In this document: one piece after another, positions 33,780-64,000 of the stretch
Layout of the letters: every line of letters starts with the position of its first letter
How positions within the stretch are numbered: the stretch's first letter is position 1
Origin: Inia geoffrensis
Lineage: Eukaryota; Chordata; Mammalia; Artiodactyla; Iniidae
Direction: 5' to 3'
Length of the DNA: 64,000 nucleotides
Assembly (NCBI GenBank): GCA_036417435.1
Contig: CM070909.1
Span: 12,494,597 to 12,558,596 of the forward strand
Position numbers and translations under genes: made by a program
Notes under the pieces: model-generated
Databases searched by the model: none
Told to the model about the DNA's origin: nothing
Seen by the model: the letters and a program-made list of their open reading frames with translations, nothing else

Positions 33780-34143
33780 GAGACTTCCCTGGTGGCACAG
33801 TGGTTAAGAATCCACCTGCCAATGCAGGGGACATGGGTTTGAGCCCTCTCCCGGGAAGATCCCACATTCCGCGGAGCAACGAAGCCTGTGAGCCACAACT
33901 ACTGAGCCTGCACTCTAGAGCTAGCGAGCCACAACTACTGAGCCTGCGTGCCACAACTACAGGAGCCCGTGTGCCTAGAGCCCGTGCTCTGCAATGAGAG
34001 AAGCCACCGCAATGAAAAGCCCACGCACTGCAACGAAGAGTAGCCACCGCTCACCGCAACTAGTGAAAGCCTGTGCACAGCAACGAAGACCCAACGCAGC
34101 CATAAATAAATAAATTAATTAATTAATTAAAAAAAAAAAAAAA
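33780..34143 (+). mobile_element. CHRL-like long SINE
   Basis: Full long form with a (TTAA)n and A tail, ending directly against an LTR. No clean target duplication. Confidence 0.9.
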
Positions 34144-34501
34144 CAGGCGCAAGATGGAGTCACTTACGCTAAGGCCATGTCATCAAACCCAGACTTAATA
34201 CCTAACCTAACTGCAATTTCAGACGCTTTCAGGAAAGTAATCTTAACCAGTCACTTTAGAATTACCTGGTCAGAACTAGGGAGGTAACTGGCCTCATAGA
34301 CCCATACTGTGCCCCAAAGGAAGATGACCTGGCCTGAAACAATCAGCTCTTTGATAGAACAACTTCTTTGTCCCACCTCCTCCTGCCTATAAAAGCCTAC
34401 CCTTTTGTACAACTCTTTAGAGCTCCTTTCTATCTGCTAGATGGGATGCTGCCCAATTCATGAATCACTGAATAAAGCCAGTAAGATCTTTAAAATGGAC
34501 T

Positions 34502-35089
34502 TGTTACCGACCAGGGTTCTTGGACTCTTTAATCAGTAGAAATTGATAAGAGGCTGGGACTTCCCTGCTGGTGCAGTGGTTAAGACTCCATGTTTCCACT
34601 GCACGGGGCGTGGGTTCAATTCCTGGTCCGGGGGTGGGGGGTGGGGAAGAAATTGATAAGAGGCTAGATGTGAAATTCAGGGAAGGCTTTATTGGGACTC
34701 GTGCTGCAGCACGAGGGAACGAGGGAGTGAAAATAAGTAACAGGTTCCCTTGCTCACTCCCCGGAGCGGTGGAGCTGGTCTCTTAAATGGGGTGAGGGTA
34801 GAGGTGGATACATGAGTGGGGTCAGAGGGGCGGCTTAGGTGGCCTGCCCACCCCCTTGGTGGTGCTGTCTGCAGGGACCATGGGTAGTACCCTGATTTTG
34901 CTCCTGACACCCCAGAAGTGGCAGTTGGGTTTTTGGTCTTTTCGTATCTTATCGTTCATAATTTGCCCCAATGGGGCATGGGTGCAGTTATTTTTAGTCT
35001 CTTATAGTTTCTTTGTATTCTGAGGCTCAGGAGACGTTTGTCCAGGTGTAAGTACAGCAGCAAAAGGTCCCAGGTCCCAGCCTGTCTCA
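34502..35089 (-). mobile_element. Solo LTR 'B', antisense, inserted in LTR A
   Basis: It starts TG and ends CA on the + strand. The minus-strand polyadenylation signal appears as 'ggctttattgg' near 34685-34695. Flanks GACT (34498-34501) and TACT (35090-35093) fit a 4-bp duplication with one mismatch. About 478 bp remain without the SINE inside. No coding part. Confidence 0.65.
34556..34647 (+). mobile_element. CHR-1-like short SINE inside LTR B
   Basis: Perfect 18-bp target duplication AGAAATTGATAAGAGGCT at 34538-34555 and 34648-34665. The tail is G-rich ('ggtggggggtgggg') instead of A-rich. Confidence 0.93.
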
Positions 35090-35120
35090 TACTCAGTTGA
35101 ATTTTGTTTTTATCACAACA

Positions 35121-35394
35121 GGAAGAGGAAGAGACAGAGCTTTTTGGGTGGGTTTTCTTTAGGATAAATCAACTTCCCCTTATCTCAAAGCATGTTGTCT
35201 GCTTTGGACATCATCTTAAGTGGCCTAATCCCGGTCCTAGGAAAATGGAGAGGTGGCCATGAGGGAGAGCTGAACAGTGGGCCTGAGCATCTTAGGCTGC
35301 CATGGCATAAGCACCTGTTTCTGACTGCCTGATGGAGCTGATTTAAAGGTGACCTCTTGTTTCATACAATGTGTGTCTTCTCTCCTTACCTTTA
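35121..35394. other. Intergenic stretch, nothing recognised
   Basis: No supported feature. Confidence 0.3.
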
Positions 35395-35967
35395 ACTTGG
35401 AGTAAATCAACAAAAAAAGACAAAAGGCCTATTCTGCAGCGGTGTAATCTCAAAGATGGAAACAACTTCATTCCCTAAAGAAACAACCAGCGATGCCCTT
35501 CCTGATCTGCCACCCTACCTGATCCCAACGCTCTGCTGAGCTGTAATTCATCCAGGTGGGGTTCCTGGGTGTCTATTTCATGTCAGGCTGCGGGTATGCA
35601 GATCATCTCTTGTCTCTTAGGTGGCCTCTCTTTTTCATTATTTCCTCTCTACATATAAAGTTAGAGTGATATTTTAAATATGTAGATCATGTCACTCACC
35701 TTCTCAAAACCTTCCAGTGGCCTCTTTCATATTTAGGATAATATCCAAACCCCATACCTTCGACTCTAGGGCCCTGCAGGGTCTGACCCAAACAGCCTTT
35801 GTACTTGCTGTTCCCTCAGCCTGAAATCATTGTCCCCTGGGTTCTTGAAGGAACTTTCTTCTGCTTCCCAGTGACGTCTCAGCTCAAACATCACTACTTC
35901 AGAGAGGCCTTCCCCAATCTTGCTGTTATCCCCATAATCCACCCCCCCCAAGTTGCTCTCCATCTTT
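35395..35967 (+). repeat. L2 remnant, sense
   Basis: 'ctcaaaaccttccagtggcc', 'aggataatatccaaacccca' and 'tcagagaggccttccccaat' are L2-like. Confidence 0.65.
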
Positions 35968-35970
35968 TGA

Positions 35971-36836
35971 AAGAATTTTATTTTATTGAAGTATAGCTGT
36001 TTTACGATGTTCTGTTAATTTCTGCTGTACACCAAAGTGATTCAGTTACACGCATATATACATTCTTTTTCATATTATTTTCTATTATTGTTTATCACAG
36101 GATATTGAATACAGTTCCCTGTGCTATACAGTAGGACCTTGTTGTTTATCCATTCTATATATAGTAGTTTGCATCTGCTAACCCCAAGCTCCCAATCCAT
36201 CCCTGCCCCAACTCCCTCCCCTTTGGCAACCATAAGTCTGTTCTCTATGTCTGTGAGCCTGTTTCTGTTTTGTAGCTCAGTTCGTTTGTGTCATTTAAAA
36301 AATATATTTATTTATTTTATTTATTTATTATTTTTGGCTGCATCAGTCTTAGTTGTGGCACACGGGATCTTTGTTGCGGCACCACAGGCTTCTCTCTAGT
36401 TGTGGCGTGCGGGTTTTCTTTCTCTGGTTGTGGGCTCCAGAACGCGTGGGCTCTGTAGTCTGTGGCACGTGGGCTCTCTAGTTTAGGTGCTCGGGCTCAG
36501 TAGTTGTGGCGTGAGGGCTTAGTTGCTCCGCGGCACGTGGGATCTTAGTTTCCCGACTAGGGATTGAACCCACGTCCCGTGTGTTGGAAGGCGGATTCTT
36601 TACGACTGGTTCATCAGGGAAGTACCCATTTGTGTCATATTTTAGATCCACATATAAGTGATCCAAAATTTACAAACAGCTCATACAACTCAACAACAAA
36701 AAACCCCAAAAACCCAATTGAGAAATGGGCAAAAGACCTAAATAGACATTTCCCCAAAGAAGATATACAGATGGCCAACAGGCCCATGTAAAATGCTCAA
36801 CATCGCTAATTATTAGAGAAACGTAAATCAAATCTC
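35971..36836 (-). mobile_element. 5'-inverted LINE-1 with a SINE inside
   Basis: The 3' UTR lies antisense (35971-36294 and 36639-36662). A piece of ORF2 follows in the opposite sense (36664-36836: 'atttacaaacagctcataca', 'gaaatgggcaaaagacctaa'). The head-to-head joint near 36663 fits twin-priming inversion. A CHRL SINE interrupts the 3' UTR. Confidence 0.8.
36295..36628 (-). mobile_element. CHRL-like long SINE, antisense
   Basis: Perfect target duplication TTTGTGTCAT at 36285-36294 and 36629-36638, lying within the antisense L1 3' UTR. Confidence 0.92.
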
Positions 36837-36997
36837 TATCATTTTTATATCTGTTGCATCATCACACTTTCCACAAATTGAAATGATCTGTGATCACTTA
36901 TTTATCGTCTGTCTTCTCCATGACGGTAGAGGTCGCTGTCCTGTTCAGTAGGTATTTAGCATAGCCCTAGCATATGGTAGGCTCTCAAGATATTATT

Positions 36998-37226
36998 ATT
37001 TATTTATTTATTTATTTATTTATTATTTATTTTTTGCGGTACGCGGGCCTCTCACCGCCGTGGCCTCTCCCGTTGCGGAGCACAGGCTCCGGACGCGCAG
37101 GCTCAGCGCCCATGGCTCACGGGCCCAGCCGCTCCGCGGCATGTGGGATCTTCCAGGACCGGGGCACGAACCCGTGTCCCCTGCATCGGCAGGCGGACTC
37201 TCAACCACTGCGCCACCAGGGAAGCC
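36998..37226 (-). mobile_element. CHR-2-like SINE with (TTTA)n tail, antisense
   Basis: Complete copy close to the typical sequence. Target duplication CTCTCAAGATATTATT (36982-36997) and CTCTCAAGACATTATT (37227-37242), one mismatch. Confidence 0.94.
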
Positions 37227-37479
37227 CTCTCAAGACATTATTGAATAAATGAATGAAATAATATTTATAAAAAATAAATAGTACTGTAATATGAACATGT
37301 TCAAAACTCTATGGTTAGAAGAGGGAGGAACTCAGCGGTTGTGAGAGGTGGGGAAAACTTTCTAAAGGGACCTAAAGGGCAGATTAGAGGTCCTGGTCAT
37401 CAGGCCCTTCTGCACGGGGCTCAGCCCCGCAACTCCAAACGCTTATACCCATAACTAATATTTTTTTTTAACTGCTTTT

Positions 37480-37596
37480 CCGCGAAACCCCTCCAAGCCC
37501 GCAGGGGGCGCCCACAACACGCCACCCGGGAGAACGAGAACTACACTTCCCAGCATCCCGCGCACCGCCGACCCACTTCCGGAGCCCGCGGACAGC
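37480..37596 (+). promoter_or_regulatory. DDX47: DDX47 promoter and 5' UTR
   Basis: TATA-less, CpG-containing promoter. A ZNF143/Staf-type motif (ACTACACTTCCCAGCAT core) spans about 37540-37562, and an ETS-type ACTTCCGG lies at 37575-37582, about 15 bp before the start codon. Such pairs are typical of housekeeping genes. The start codon has a strong context (A at -3, G at +4). The exact transcription start is not visible. Confidence 0.75.
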
Positions 37597-57792
<20,196 letters not shown>

Positions 57793-58240
57793 TCTCTTTA
57801 TAAAGACTTGACTTCTGCTTTCTGCTCTGTAAAGAGGATTGAAGGAGAGAACGGGACCTCTCCCTCCAGAGTGCTGCAGGCCGAAATCCATCAGAATTGT
57901 GTCCCGAATCTGCCTAGCTCACTCAGTGCTCATCCCCCTTTCCGTGTGTTAGAACATCGTTGCCCGCAGAATATTTTTGAAGTGCTGATGTCAAGACTCG
58001 GACAGTTCTTCAGCTTTGGTTCCTTGCTCCTGACACTAGTAAGATATGCTCTCCTATCCCTTCACACAGACCTGTGCTTTTTTCGGCTGCAAGTCGAGGA
58101 CTGGGCTAATGAAGCCCTTGACCTGTAATTGTAAAGGAAAGGAGCTTCTAGATCTAAAAACAGTGATACTTCCGCAGTCTCAACTTGTGTTTCGTGAGAC
58201 CAAATGGGAAATAATAAATTTAAATATTATTAAAAAAAAA
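57793..58240 (+). other. DDX47: DDX47 3' UTR
   Basis: About 440 bp from the stop to shortly after the AATAAA at 58213-58218. The 106-codon frame inside it (57808-58128) is not considered coding. Confidence 0.65.
58213..58218 (+). promoter_or_regulatory. DDX47: DDX47 polyadenylation signal
   Basis: The first canonical AATAAA after the stop codon. Cleavage is expected at about 58230-58245. The downstream GU-rich element is weak ('tttttgggttacag'). Confidence 0.65.
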
Positions 58241-58535
58241 TTCAAACTCCTTGAGGACCTTTTTGGGTTACAGACTTTATAGATTTAGTAAGATCTTCCT
58301 AATAGGTAAGAAACTGACAGTGGTGATTCCATGGCAAATTCATTGGTTGTCCTTAATTTGAGGTAAACATTATTTATGACTTTAAAAAAATCAACAAAGA
58401 AACGAGAGGATGGATGGCTCTGAAAAGGAAGTCCTGCTTGAAAGGAGGTTGTGTTTTTCTTGGGGATGGAGCAGAGTCTCTCAGACCCCTGAATAGATTC
58501 ACATCCCTGGCTCCTTGGATTAAAATCCTCTGTCG
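58241..58535. other. Downstream flank of DDX47, nothing recognised
   Basis: No supported feature. Confidence 0.3.
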
Positions 58536-58536
58536 G

Positions 58537-58880
58537 GGGCTTCCCTGGTGGCACAGTGGTTAAGAATCCGCCTGCCAATGCAGGGGATATGGGTTCGAGC
58601 CCTGGTCCAGGAAGATCCCACGTGCCGCGGAGCAACTAAGCCCGTGTACCACAACTACTGAGCCTGTGCTCTAGAGCCCGCGAGCCACAACTACTGAGCC
58701 CATGTGCCACAACTACTGAAGCCCACGCGCCTAGAGCCCGTGCTCTGCAACAAGAAAAGCCACCACAATGAGAAGCCCATGTACCACAACAAAGAGTAGC
58801 CCCTGCTCGCCGCAACTAGAGAAAGCCCGCATGCAGCAATGAAGACCCAACACAGCCAAAAATAAATTTTAAAAATATAT
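58537..58880 (+). mobile_element. CHRL-like long SINE
   Basis: Complete long form with an AAATAAATTTTAAAA tail. The flanks 'tcctctgtcggg' and 'ttctctgtgggag' may be a diverged target duplication. Confidence 0.9.
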
Positions 58881-59577
58881 TCTCTGTGGGAGTCAAGTGT
58901 GGATGTTGATTGCAGAAAGATCTTTATAAAAATAGGGGGTGGGGTGCCTACCTCTGGGGGGCTAATTCTCCATTTATCTTGTTTCCTGATGGGACTCTCC
59001 AGAGTGGGTTAGCTAATAGCGACTCTCTCTCCCTCTGGGCTGGTGGGTAAAAGCCAGTGGATGGGCGCTGTTTCAGCTCAGTGGAAGACTTCAGAAGCAA
59101 GCTGAATTTGAATCGGGTTATGGGTGGTGGGTAAGAAGGGATTGGAATTATCTTGAAGGAGTCTGAACTTTCTAGATGGGCAGGATCTCTAACTTAGAGT
59201 CTGTGGACCCCTGAGGTAATATGCATATTTCTGGGGAGACTAAAAAGGTTAAAAACCTCTTCTAAAGCTTATCTGTTGTTTCTGAAGTATATACATATTA
59301 TGCTTTGCTAGGATGGGAAGATAGGACTCTAAGGGAAGAAAGGTGGGTGATGTGTCTTCAGGCATATTAGTAGGCCCAGACCGTAAACTAGAGTCCCAAG
59401 CAGAACGGGTAAAATGTCATTGTGAAGGGCAGGAGGCACAGAAATAAACGGATGCGATCTACTAGTAAATGAGGGCAAAGCTGCTGGTTTGTATCACTAA
59501 CCTGAACCGTTCTTCATGCTCCCTGTCTGCAAAGGCAAGACCGCAGAAGTCTTGAGGCTGAAACCCTAATCGACGTG
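58881..59577. other. Intergenic stretch, nothing recognised
   Basis: No exon-like frame or clear repeat. Confidence 0.35.
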
Positions 59578-60005
59578 TGTGTGAGTTTCCTGGGGCTGCT
59601 GAAACAAAGTACCAGAAACCGGGGGGCTTAAAACAGCAATTTGTTGGATCACTGTTCTGGAGTCTAGATGTCCAAGACCAAGTTATCAGCAGGGTTCCAT
59701 CTGAAACGTCTCGGGAAGGGTCTGTCCTTGCTGCCTCCTAGCGTCTGGTGTTGGCCAGCTGTCCTTGGCTTGTGGCAACGTAGCTCCAGTCTCTGCCTCC
59801 ATGTCTTCACATAACCTTCTCTGTGTGTCTGCCTTCACATGGCCACCTTATAAGGATGTGATAATTGGATTTAGGGCACACCCTAATCCAGTATGACCTC
59901 ATCTTGACTCATTATCTGCACAAAGACCGTATTTCCAAATAAGGTCACATTCTGGGGTTCCACATGGACATGAATTTTGGGGGAGACACCATTTAGCCCA
60001 GTACA
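59578..60005 (-). mobile_element. MLT1-type MaLR solo LTR, antisense
   Basis: In reverse it has 'tgtctcccccaaaattcatg', 'ggaaatacggtctttgtgca' and 'gatgaggtcatactggatta', then 'ccttataaggtggccatgtg', the MLT1 order. The + strand ends are TG and CA. Non-coding. Confidence 0.8.
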
Positions 60006-61495
60006 AACCGTCTTTCTGGACTGTTGTATTTTGTGGGGGGTTAAGATTGTGTTGTGGAATACAAGTGGTAGATAGAGTTAATTACAAAGGAAGTGGAGAA
60101 AAGACAGGAGATAGGTCTTCAGAAACAGGATGGGAAGAAGTAGAGAAATTTACAGTGACATCCTCTGAAATGAAATGTAAATTGTTTTGTAGTCAGGGTC
60201 CCAAAGGGCCTCGTTTTAGAAGTGGAGAAGGAGGTCTCCGGCCATTTCTTCTAGTCCCATCTTAGTGTAATTCCTTAGTTCTGCTTTCCTGATTTAAGAA
60301 ACTGAGGGCTTCAAAACAACCAACCAACCTCTCTCCCTCCCCCAACTGCAAACAATTCACACACCTAACTTTTATGACTTAAAGGAGTGTCTTGCAATAG
60401 TCATTAGTAATGCTGGCCCAGAGAAAATTCTCCCCTATTTCTCATCTGAATCATAAAACCACTTTATACAGTATTCATTGTATCATGGCTCCATGATACT
60501 AGCTAGCGTGGTTTTACTTCCTCTGTACAGAGCCAAAGTGAGATGAGGAAAATATCTCTACCTTATGAAGGGGTCTTAGGATCCCAGTGATGGGGTTTCA
60601 GCTGAGCAGGCTATTCTAGGCTTAAAAGCAGGCCCAGAATTCCAGGCTCTCTGGAATTTAAGGGCACTCGGGATTCCAGTAGTTGCCCGGAGGGATCTAG
60701 ACTCAACTAGATCTCGATGATTCTTTTCTTAGTCCCTCAAAAATGTGATGAATATCCTAGAACTTGGCTGACTCTATAAAGACATCTGGCTTACAGCCAG
60801 AGTGTTTTCCAGGTAGCTTCCTACCTGCAGATATATCCAAAAATCCAAATCAAAGACTGTCTACCCCCAGGTCCCTCAAAGCCCTGGGAAATGAGACCAG
60901 AAAGAACCACAGGCTGTGGTATTGGTTACAGAAAATGAAGGCGTCCAAGTTATCAAAAGCAGGTAACAAAATAACATCAAGCAAGTATACTCCAAAGATT
61001 TGAATGCAGAATTAGAGAGTATACAAGAAGTTTTAATCCACATAGTTCTCAAGGTGAAATCTAGCCTCAGAGCTGATAATAAATCAGGGTGTGAGTCACC
61101 CCTCTTTAGTAGGAATGACAAGAGATCCAGACCCTGGCACTAGAGACTCAAGGGCTACCCACACCCACATTCTTTTTCATGCCTCACCTGTCCCAGGTAT
61201 GCACTAAAAATAACTGCAGAAACTTGAACTCTGGGAAATCACACTGAACAGTCTCACCTAGAAGAAAGAGTTGATTTGTGCCCAGTGGAAGAGAGACGGG
61301 GAAAAATGGGCTCTTGTAGAGACGATGTAATCTCTAGTTGGTGGGCCCTGATGTCTTCATATTCTTGAAGTTTTTATCTGTTTGTAGTCCACGCAATACC
61401 TTCCAAAACTATAGTTCTTCATTAACCTGTGGATGCCATCTAGGGACTGGAAGAAACTGAAGGGATGCGGAACACAGCAAAGTGTGGGGAAAGTG
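60006..61495. other. Intergenic stretch, nothing recognised
   Basis: No SINE in 1.5 kb. The short frames (72-81 codons) lack support. Confidence 0.4.
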
Positions 61496-61499
61496 TTAG

Positions 61500-61620
61500 T
61501 CAAGAGGCTTGTTCACGCTGTAGGTCTGTGACCTTGTGAGAGTTACTGAACCTCAATTTCTCTCACTTGTTAATACGGAAATAAGAGCATCTCGCCAATC
61601 TGCCTCAGAGTCTTGAAGCT
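61500..61620 (+). repeat. MIR fragment
   Basis: 'tctgtgaccttgtgagagtt', 'actgaacctcaatttctctc', 'cttgttaatacggaaataag'. Confidence 0.65.
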
Positions 61621-61964
61621 GGTTTTATTGATTTTTAAATTCTGTTCCTGCCCTCTCTCCCTTCCAGTGTCTGCTCTATCCCAGCCACTGTGCCAGGTAC
61701 CAGGAAGACCACACTGAAGAGAAAAGTCAGACGCTGTCTTGGATGAACTCAGTCTTAGCGTGTATCGTGGTCGTGCTTGCCCAGGGGGCAGGGCCTATGG
61801 CCTATTCGTGGGTGTGACTCTAACATCTTGCTGGGCCCAGCACACAGTGAAGGTTCAATATCTGTCCTTTTCTGAAACATACTGTGTATTGGCATCTTCA
61901 CACGTGTCTTTAGTTCCCTTCAATCCTGAAAGGTGGATGTTATTGTTCCCGTTATAAGTTAAGG

Positions 61965-62250
61965 AGCCGGGCTATCCAGTCTGCTGCTTACCAGCTGTGA
62001 GACCTTGGGCAAAGTATTTAACCTTTTCTTGTTTCAATCTCCTTATCTGAAGAAACACATAGTAATAAACCTACCTTGTGAGGTTTAAATAAACTCTACT
62101 GTGGCTGTCCTCATAATGATCAATAAGTGTTAGCCATTGTGATTGTCATTATTATTATTACTATTATTACAGATGAAGAGTGGCTAAGTAGCTTGCCCAT
62201 ACAGCATGTCATACAGCATGTAATGGACCAAATATGATTTCAAGCCTCTA
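61965..62250 (+). repeat. MIR fragment followed by an antisense MIR piece
   Basis: The sense MIR at 61965-62140 ('ttaccagctgtgagaccttg', 'ggcaaagtatttaacctttt') runs into a short (ATT)n. An antisense core ('ggctaagtagcttgcccata') follows at 62160-62215. Confidence 0.65.
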
Positions 62251-64000
62251 CTCTTTATGCTAAATACACTATGTGTGTGTGAAGTGTGTGTGTATAATTT
62301 CATATTATTCATTAAGTGCTTATTGCATGAAGATTGAGCCATCATTTGTAATTTCTTCCTTTGGAAAAATGTATTCCACATAACAAGTATGACGCAAATG
62401 AGCTTTCGGACTCCAACCTATTCAATATTTGCAGATTGGAACGGCCAGGTAGGAGAATATGACATTTTCATTTCCACCAGTAGATGGCAGAAGGGAGAAA
62501 AGATACCCCTAAATGGGAGGAGTTTTCACAGTGGCTGATTAAAAGGGCTCTTTGTCTAATGTTTGGCCCACAGTGACTAAGGGCCCGGGGGTCAGGGTGG
62601 GTATGAGGACTACCTTCAGGTATTTGAAGGTGTCAGCCTTCAAGAAGGTCTACTAGGTTGACCCAGAAGATGGAGACTGGGGATAGAAGTAAACTGAGGC
62701 TCAGATGTAGTAAGAAGAAGAAGTTGCATTCCACTATTATCTCTTCCTCACATTCCCAGCCTGCATTCCCCACTGTTCAGCCTGCAAGCAGCTTTGTTCT
62801 TTTGAAAAGGCTGCCCTTCCCTCCTGGGATTTTAAGTCCCTTGTCTTCCGTTTATGCCCCCTCCAGCTCCCACCCCAGTCTGTAACCTCAGAGTACTTTT
62901 ATTCTCCCCCCAACATCACTGCCTACTTCCACTACATGTTCGTGTTTCTGAGTGTAAATTTGCTGAGCCATGAATCCCCCTTCTGTACCTTCTCTTTTAC
63001 TGCATATCCATCTAGTAAGCTATGTCCATAGCCCTCACTCCTCTGTCAAATAAGCCTGGTGCTGGTTAGCTGGAGAGCCACTTCTTCCTTCATTCTGTCC
63101 TAAAGACATATCTTTCAGCTCCAAGGGATGGGCCATTGTCCCTCTGGTTCCAAAAGAGTGGTAGCAGCCTTCAGGTGTGGTGGTCAGAAATAACGGAGCT
63201 AACTCCACCGTCAGTGATTTCTGTGCTGGCTCTTTCTTCACACATTCCTTTTGTGGGAGGAGTCCACTGGTGACTCCTGCCCAATACCTGACCTCTTAGA
63301 AACTCTCCAACCCAAGCAGTTCCATCCCTTGCCAACTTCAAACCAACATCCTTATTGTGTTTTCTGGGTGGGTCAAAACAGTAGGGACCAGGAGAAGGCT
63401 TCTTATTTGACATATTTCTACTTGTATATTTGTAATGCCTTGTTTGTTGCTCTTTACATAAGGATGTGGAGAGCCTGCTGTGTGCTAGGCATTTGCTAGG
63501 TGCTTGGCATATACTGTTTCATTTACTGGAGATAATGAGTCATTTCTTGAGGAAACAGAAAAGCTTGTTTGTGATATTTTAAAATCACAACCTGGTCACT
63601 CCTTATTCTTTATCTTCCATGATTTCTTAAATTCATCCAAAGCTGTTCAGGAAATTAGCATGGTGAGCTGATGCTGACAAAATGAAATAGAGATTTGATC
63701 ACATCAGAGATAATCTGTGACTTCTCTGTCCATTTTGTTGATCTGGGTAAAATCCAAAGGCCTGAGGGTGAGGGGGGAGTGGAAGAGATGCCTCTCTTCA
63801 CCATACTTTTATATTTTCACCAAGTCTCTATAAAATTAATAAATTTGATGTTTGGACTCTGTCATAATATTCATGTGAAACCTCACCCCAAACCAGAATT
63901 TTAGGGTTGAGAGGACCCTGGTGGTCAACCAGATTGTTCATTTTTCCTTTGAGGATACTTAAAGGCAGTATGTGTATCTTTGTAAGTTTGTATATGTTTT
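62251..64000. other. Intergenic end of the window
   Basis: No SINE and no exon. 63460-63520 ('tgtgctaggcatttgctagg') may be a small MIR or L2 piece. GPRC5A is the next gene expected from human order, but nothing of it is seen here. Confidence 0.4.

Larger units (their letters stand above)
34144..35120 (+). mobile_element. Solo LTR 'A' (ERV-type), sense, split by LTR 'B'
   Basis: The first part (34144-34501) carries a TATAAAA box (34388-34394), an AATAAA signal (34471-34476) and the ERV1-like wording 'gatgctgcccaattcatgaa'. The remainder, 'actcagttgaattttg' through ACA at 35118-35120, follows the inserted LTR B. There are no retroviral coding regions. The family was not assigned. Confidence 0.65.

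Noticed and set aside
57808..58128. 106-codon frame after DDX47
   Set aside because: It lies in the DDX47 3' UTR, downstream of the stop codon, with no independent promoter or family match.
60006..64000. Possible 5' exon of GPRC5A at the right end
   Set aside because: No 7TM-like frame, CpG island or promoter signal was found. The expected distance from human gene order places it beyond the window.

Overview
The window is mammalian nuclear DNA, almost certainly from a cetacean. The main evidence is about two dozen tRNA-derived SINEs of the cetartiodactyl CHR type. These include many close copies of the short CHR-2-like form and the long CHRL-like form, together with CHR-1-like copies and several cetartiodactyl-type LINE-1 3' ends. 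I cannot name the species. There are no prokaryotic genes, no CRISPR array, and no operon-like layout. Most short open frames are translated SINE or LINE sequence.

Two protein-coding genes are supported, both on the + strand and in the order known from human chromosome 12p13 (APOLD1 then DDX47). APOLD1 (about 13.8-18.8 kb) is an endothelial and neuronal early-response gene. It has a short TATA/CCAAT first exon whose last three bases are the initiator ATG, a 1.24 kb intron, and one GC-rich coding exon (15127-15870). The joined product is 248 aa, followed by a long SINE-poor 3' UTR-like stretch. DDX47 (37.6-58.2 kb) is a nucleolar DEAD-box RNA helicase of the Rrp3 type that acts in pre-rRNA processing. 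I could place all 12 coding exons with consensus splice sites and keep the frame for 454 codons. Its promoter is TATA-less and carries ZNF143-like and ETS motifs.

Layout: 1-13.4 kb is the flank or upstream intron of APOLD1, filled with SINEs, L1 3' ends, L2 and one MER2-like MITE. 13.5-18.8 kb is APOLD1. 19-37.4 kb is intergenic and holds L2 remnants (one about 2 kb long), a MaLR LTR, a three-layer LTR/LTR/SINE nest at 34.1-35.1 kb and a 5'-inverted L1 at 36 kb. 37.5-58.2 kb is DDX47, whose 10.3 kb intron 2 carries a 5.6 kb antisense L1 and an unidentified antisense retrocopy-like block. 58.2-64 kb is flank with one CHRL SINE, one MaLR LTR and MIR pieces.

I found no convincing new biological system. 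The most interesting items are the APOLD1 start codon sitting on a splice junction, the nested and tandem retroelement structures whose insertion history can be read from target-site duplications, and the unidentified antisense retrocopy in DDX47 intron 2. Family names come from recognition of consensus features, not from database searches. Repeat edges are accurate to a few bases where a target-site duplication is quoted and otherwise to tens of bases.
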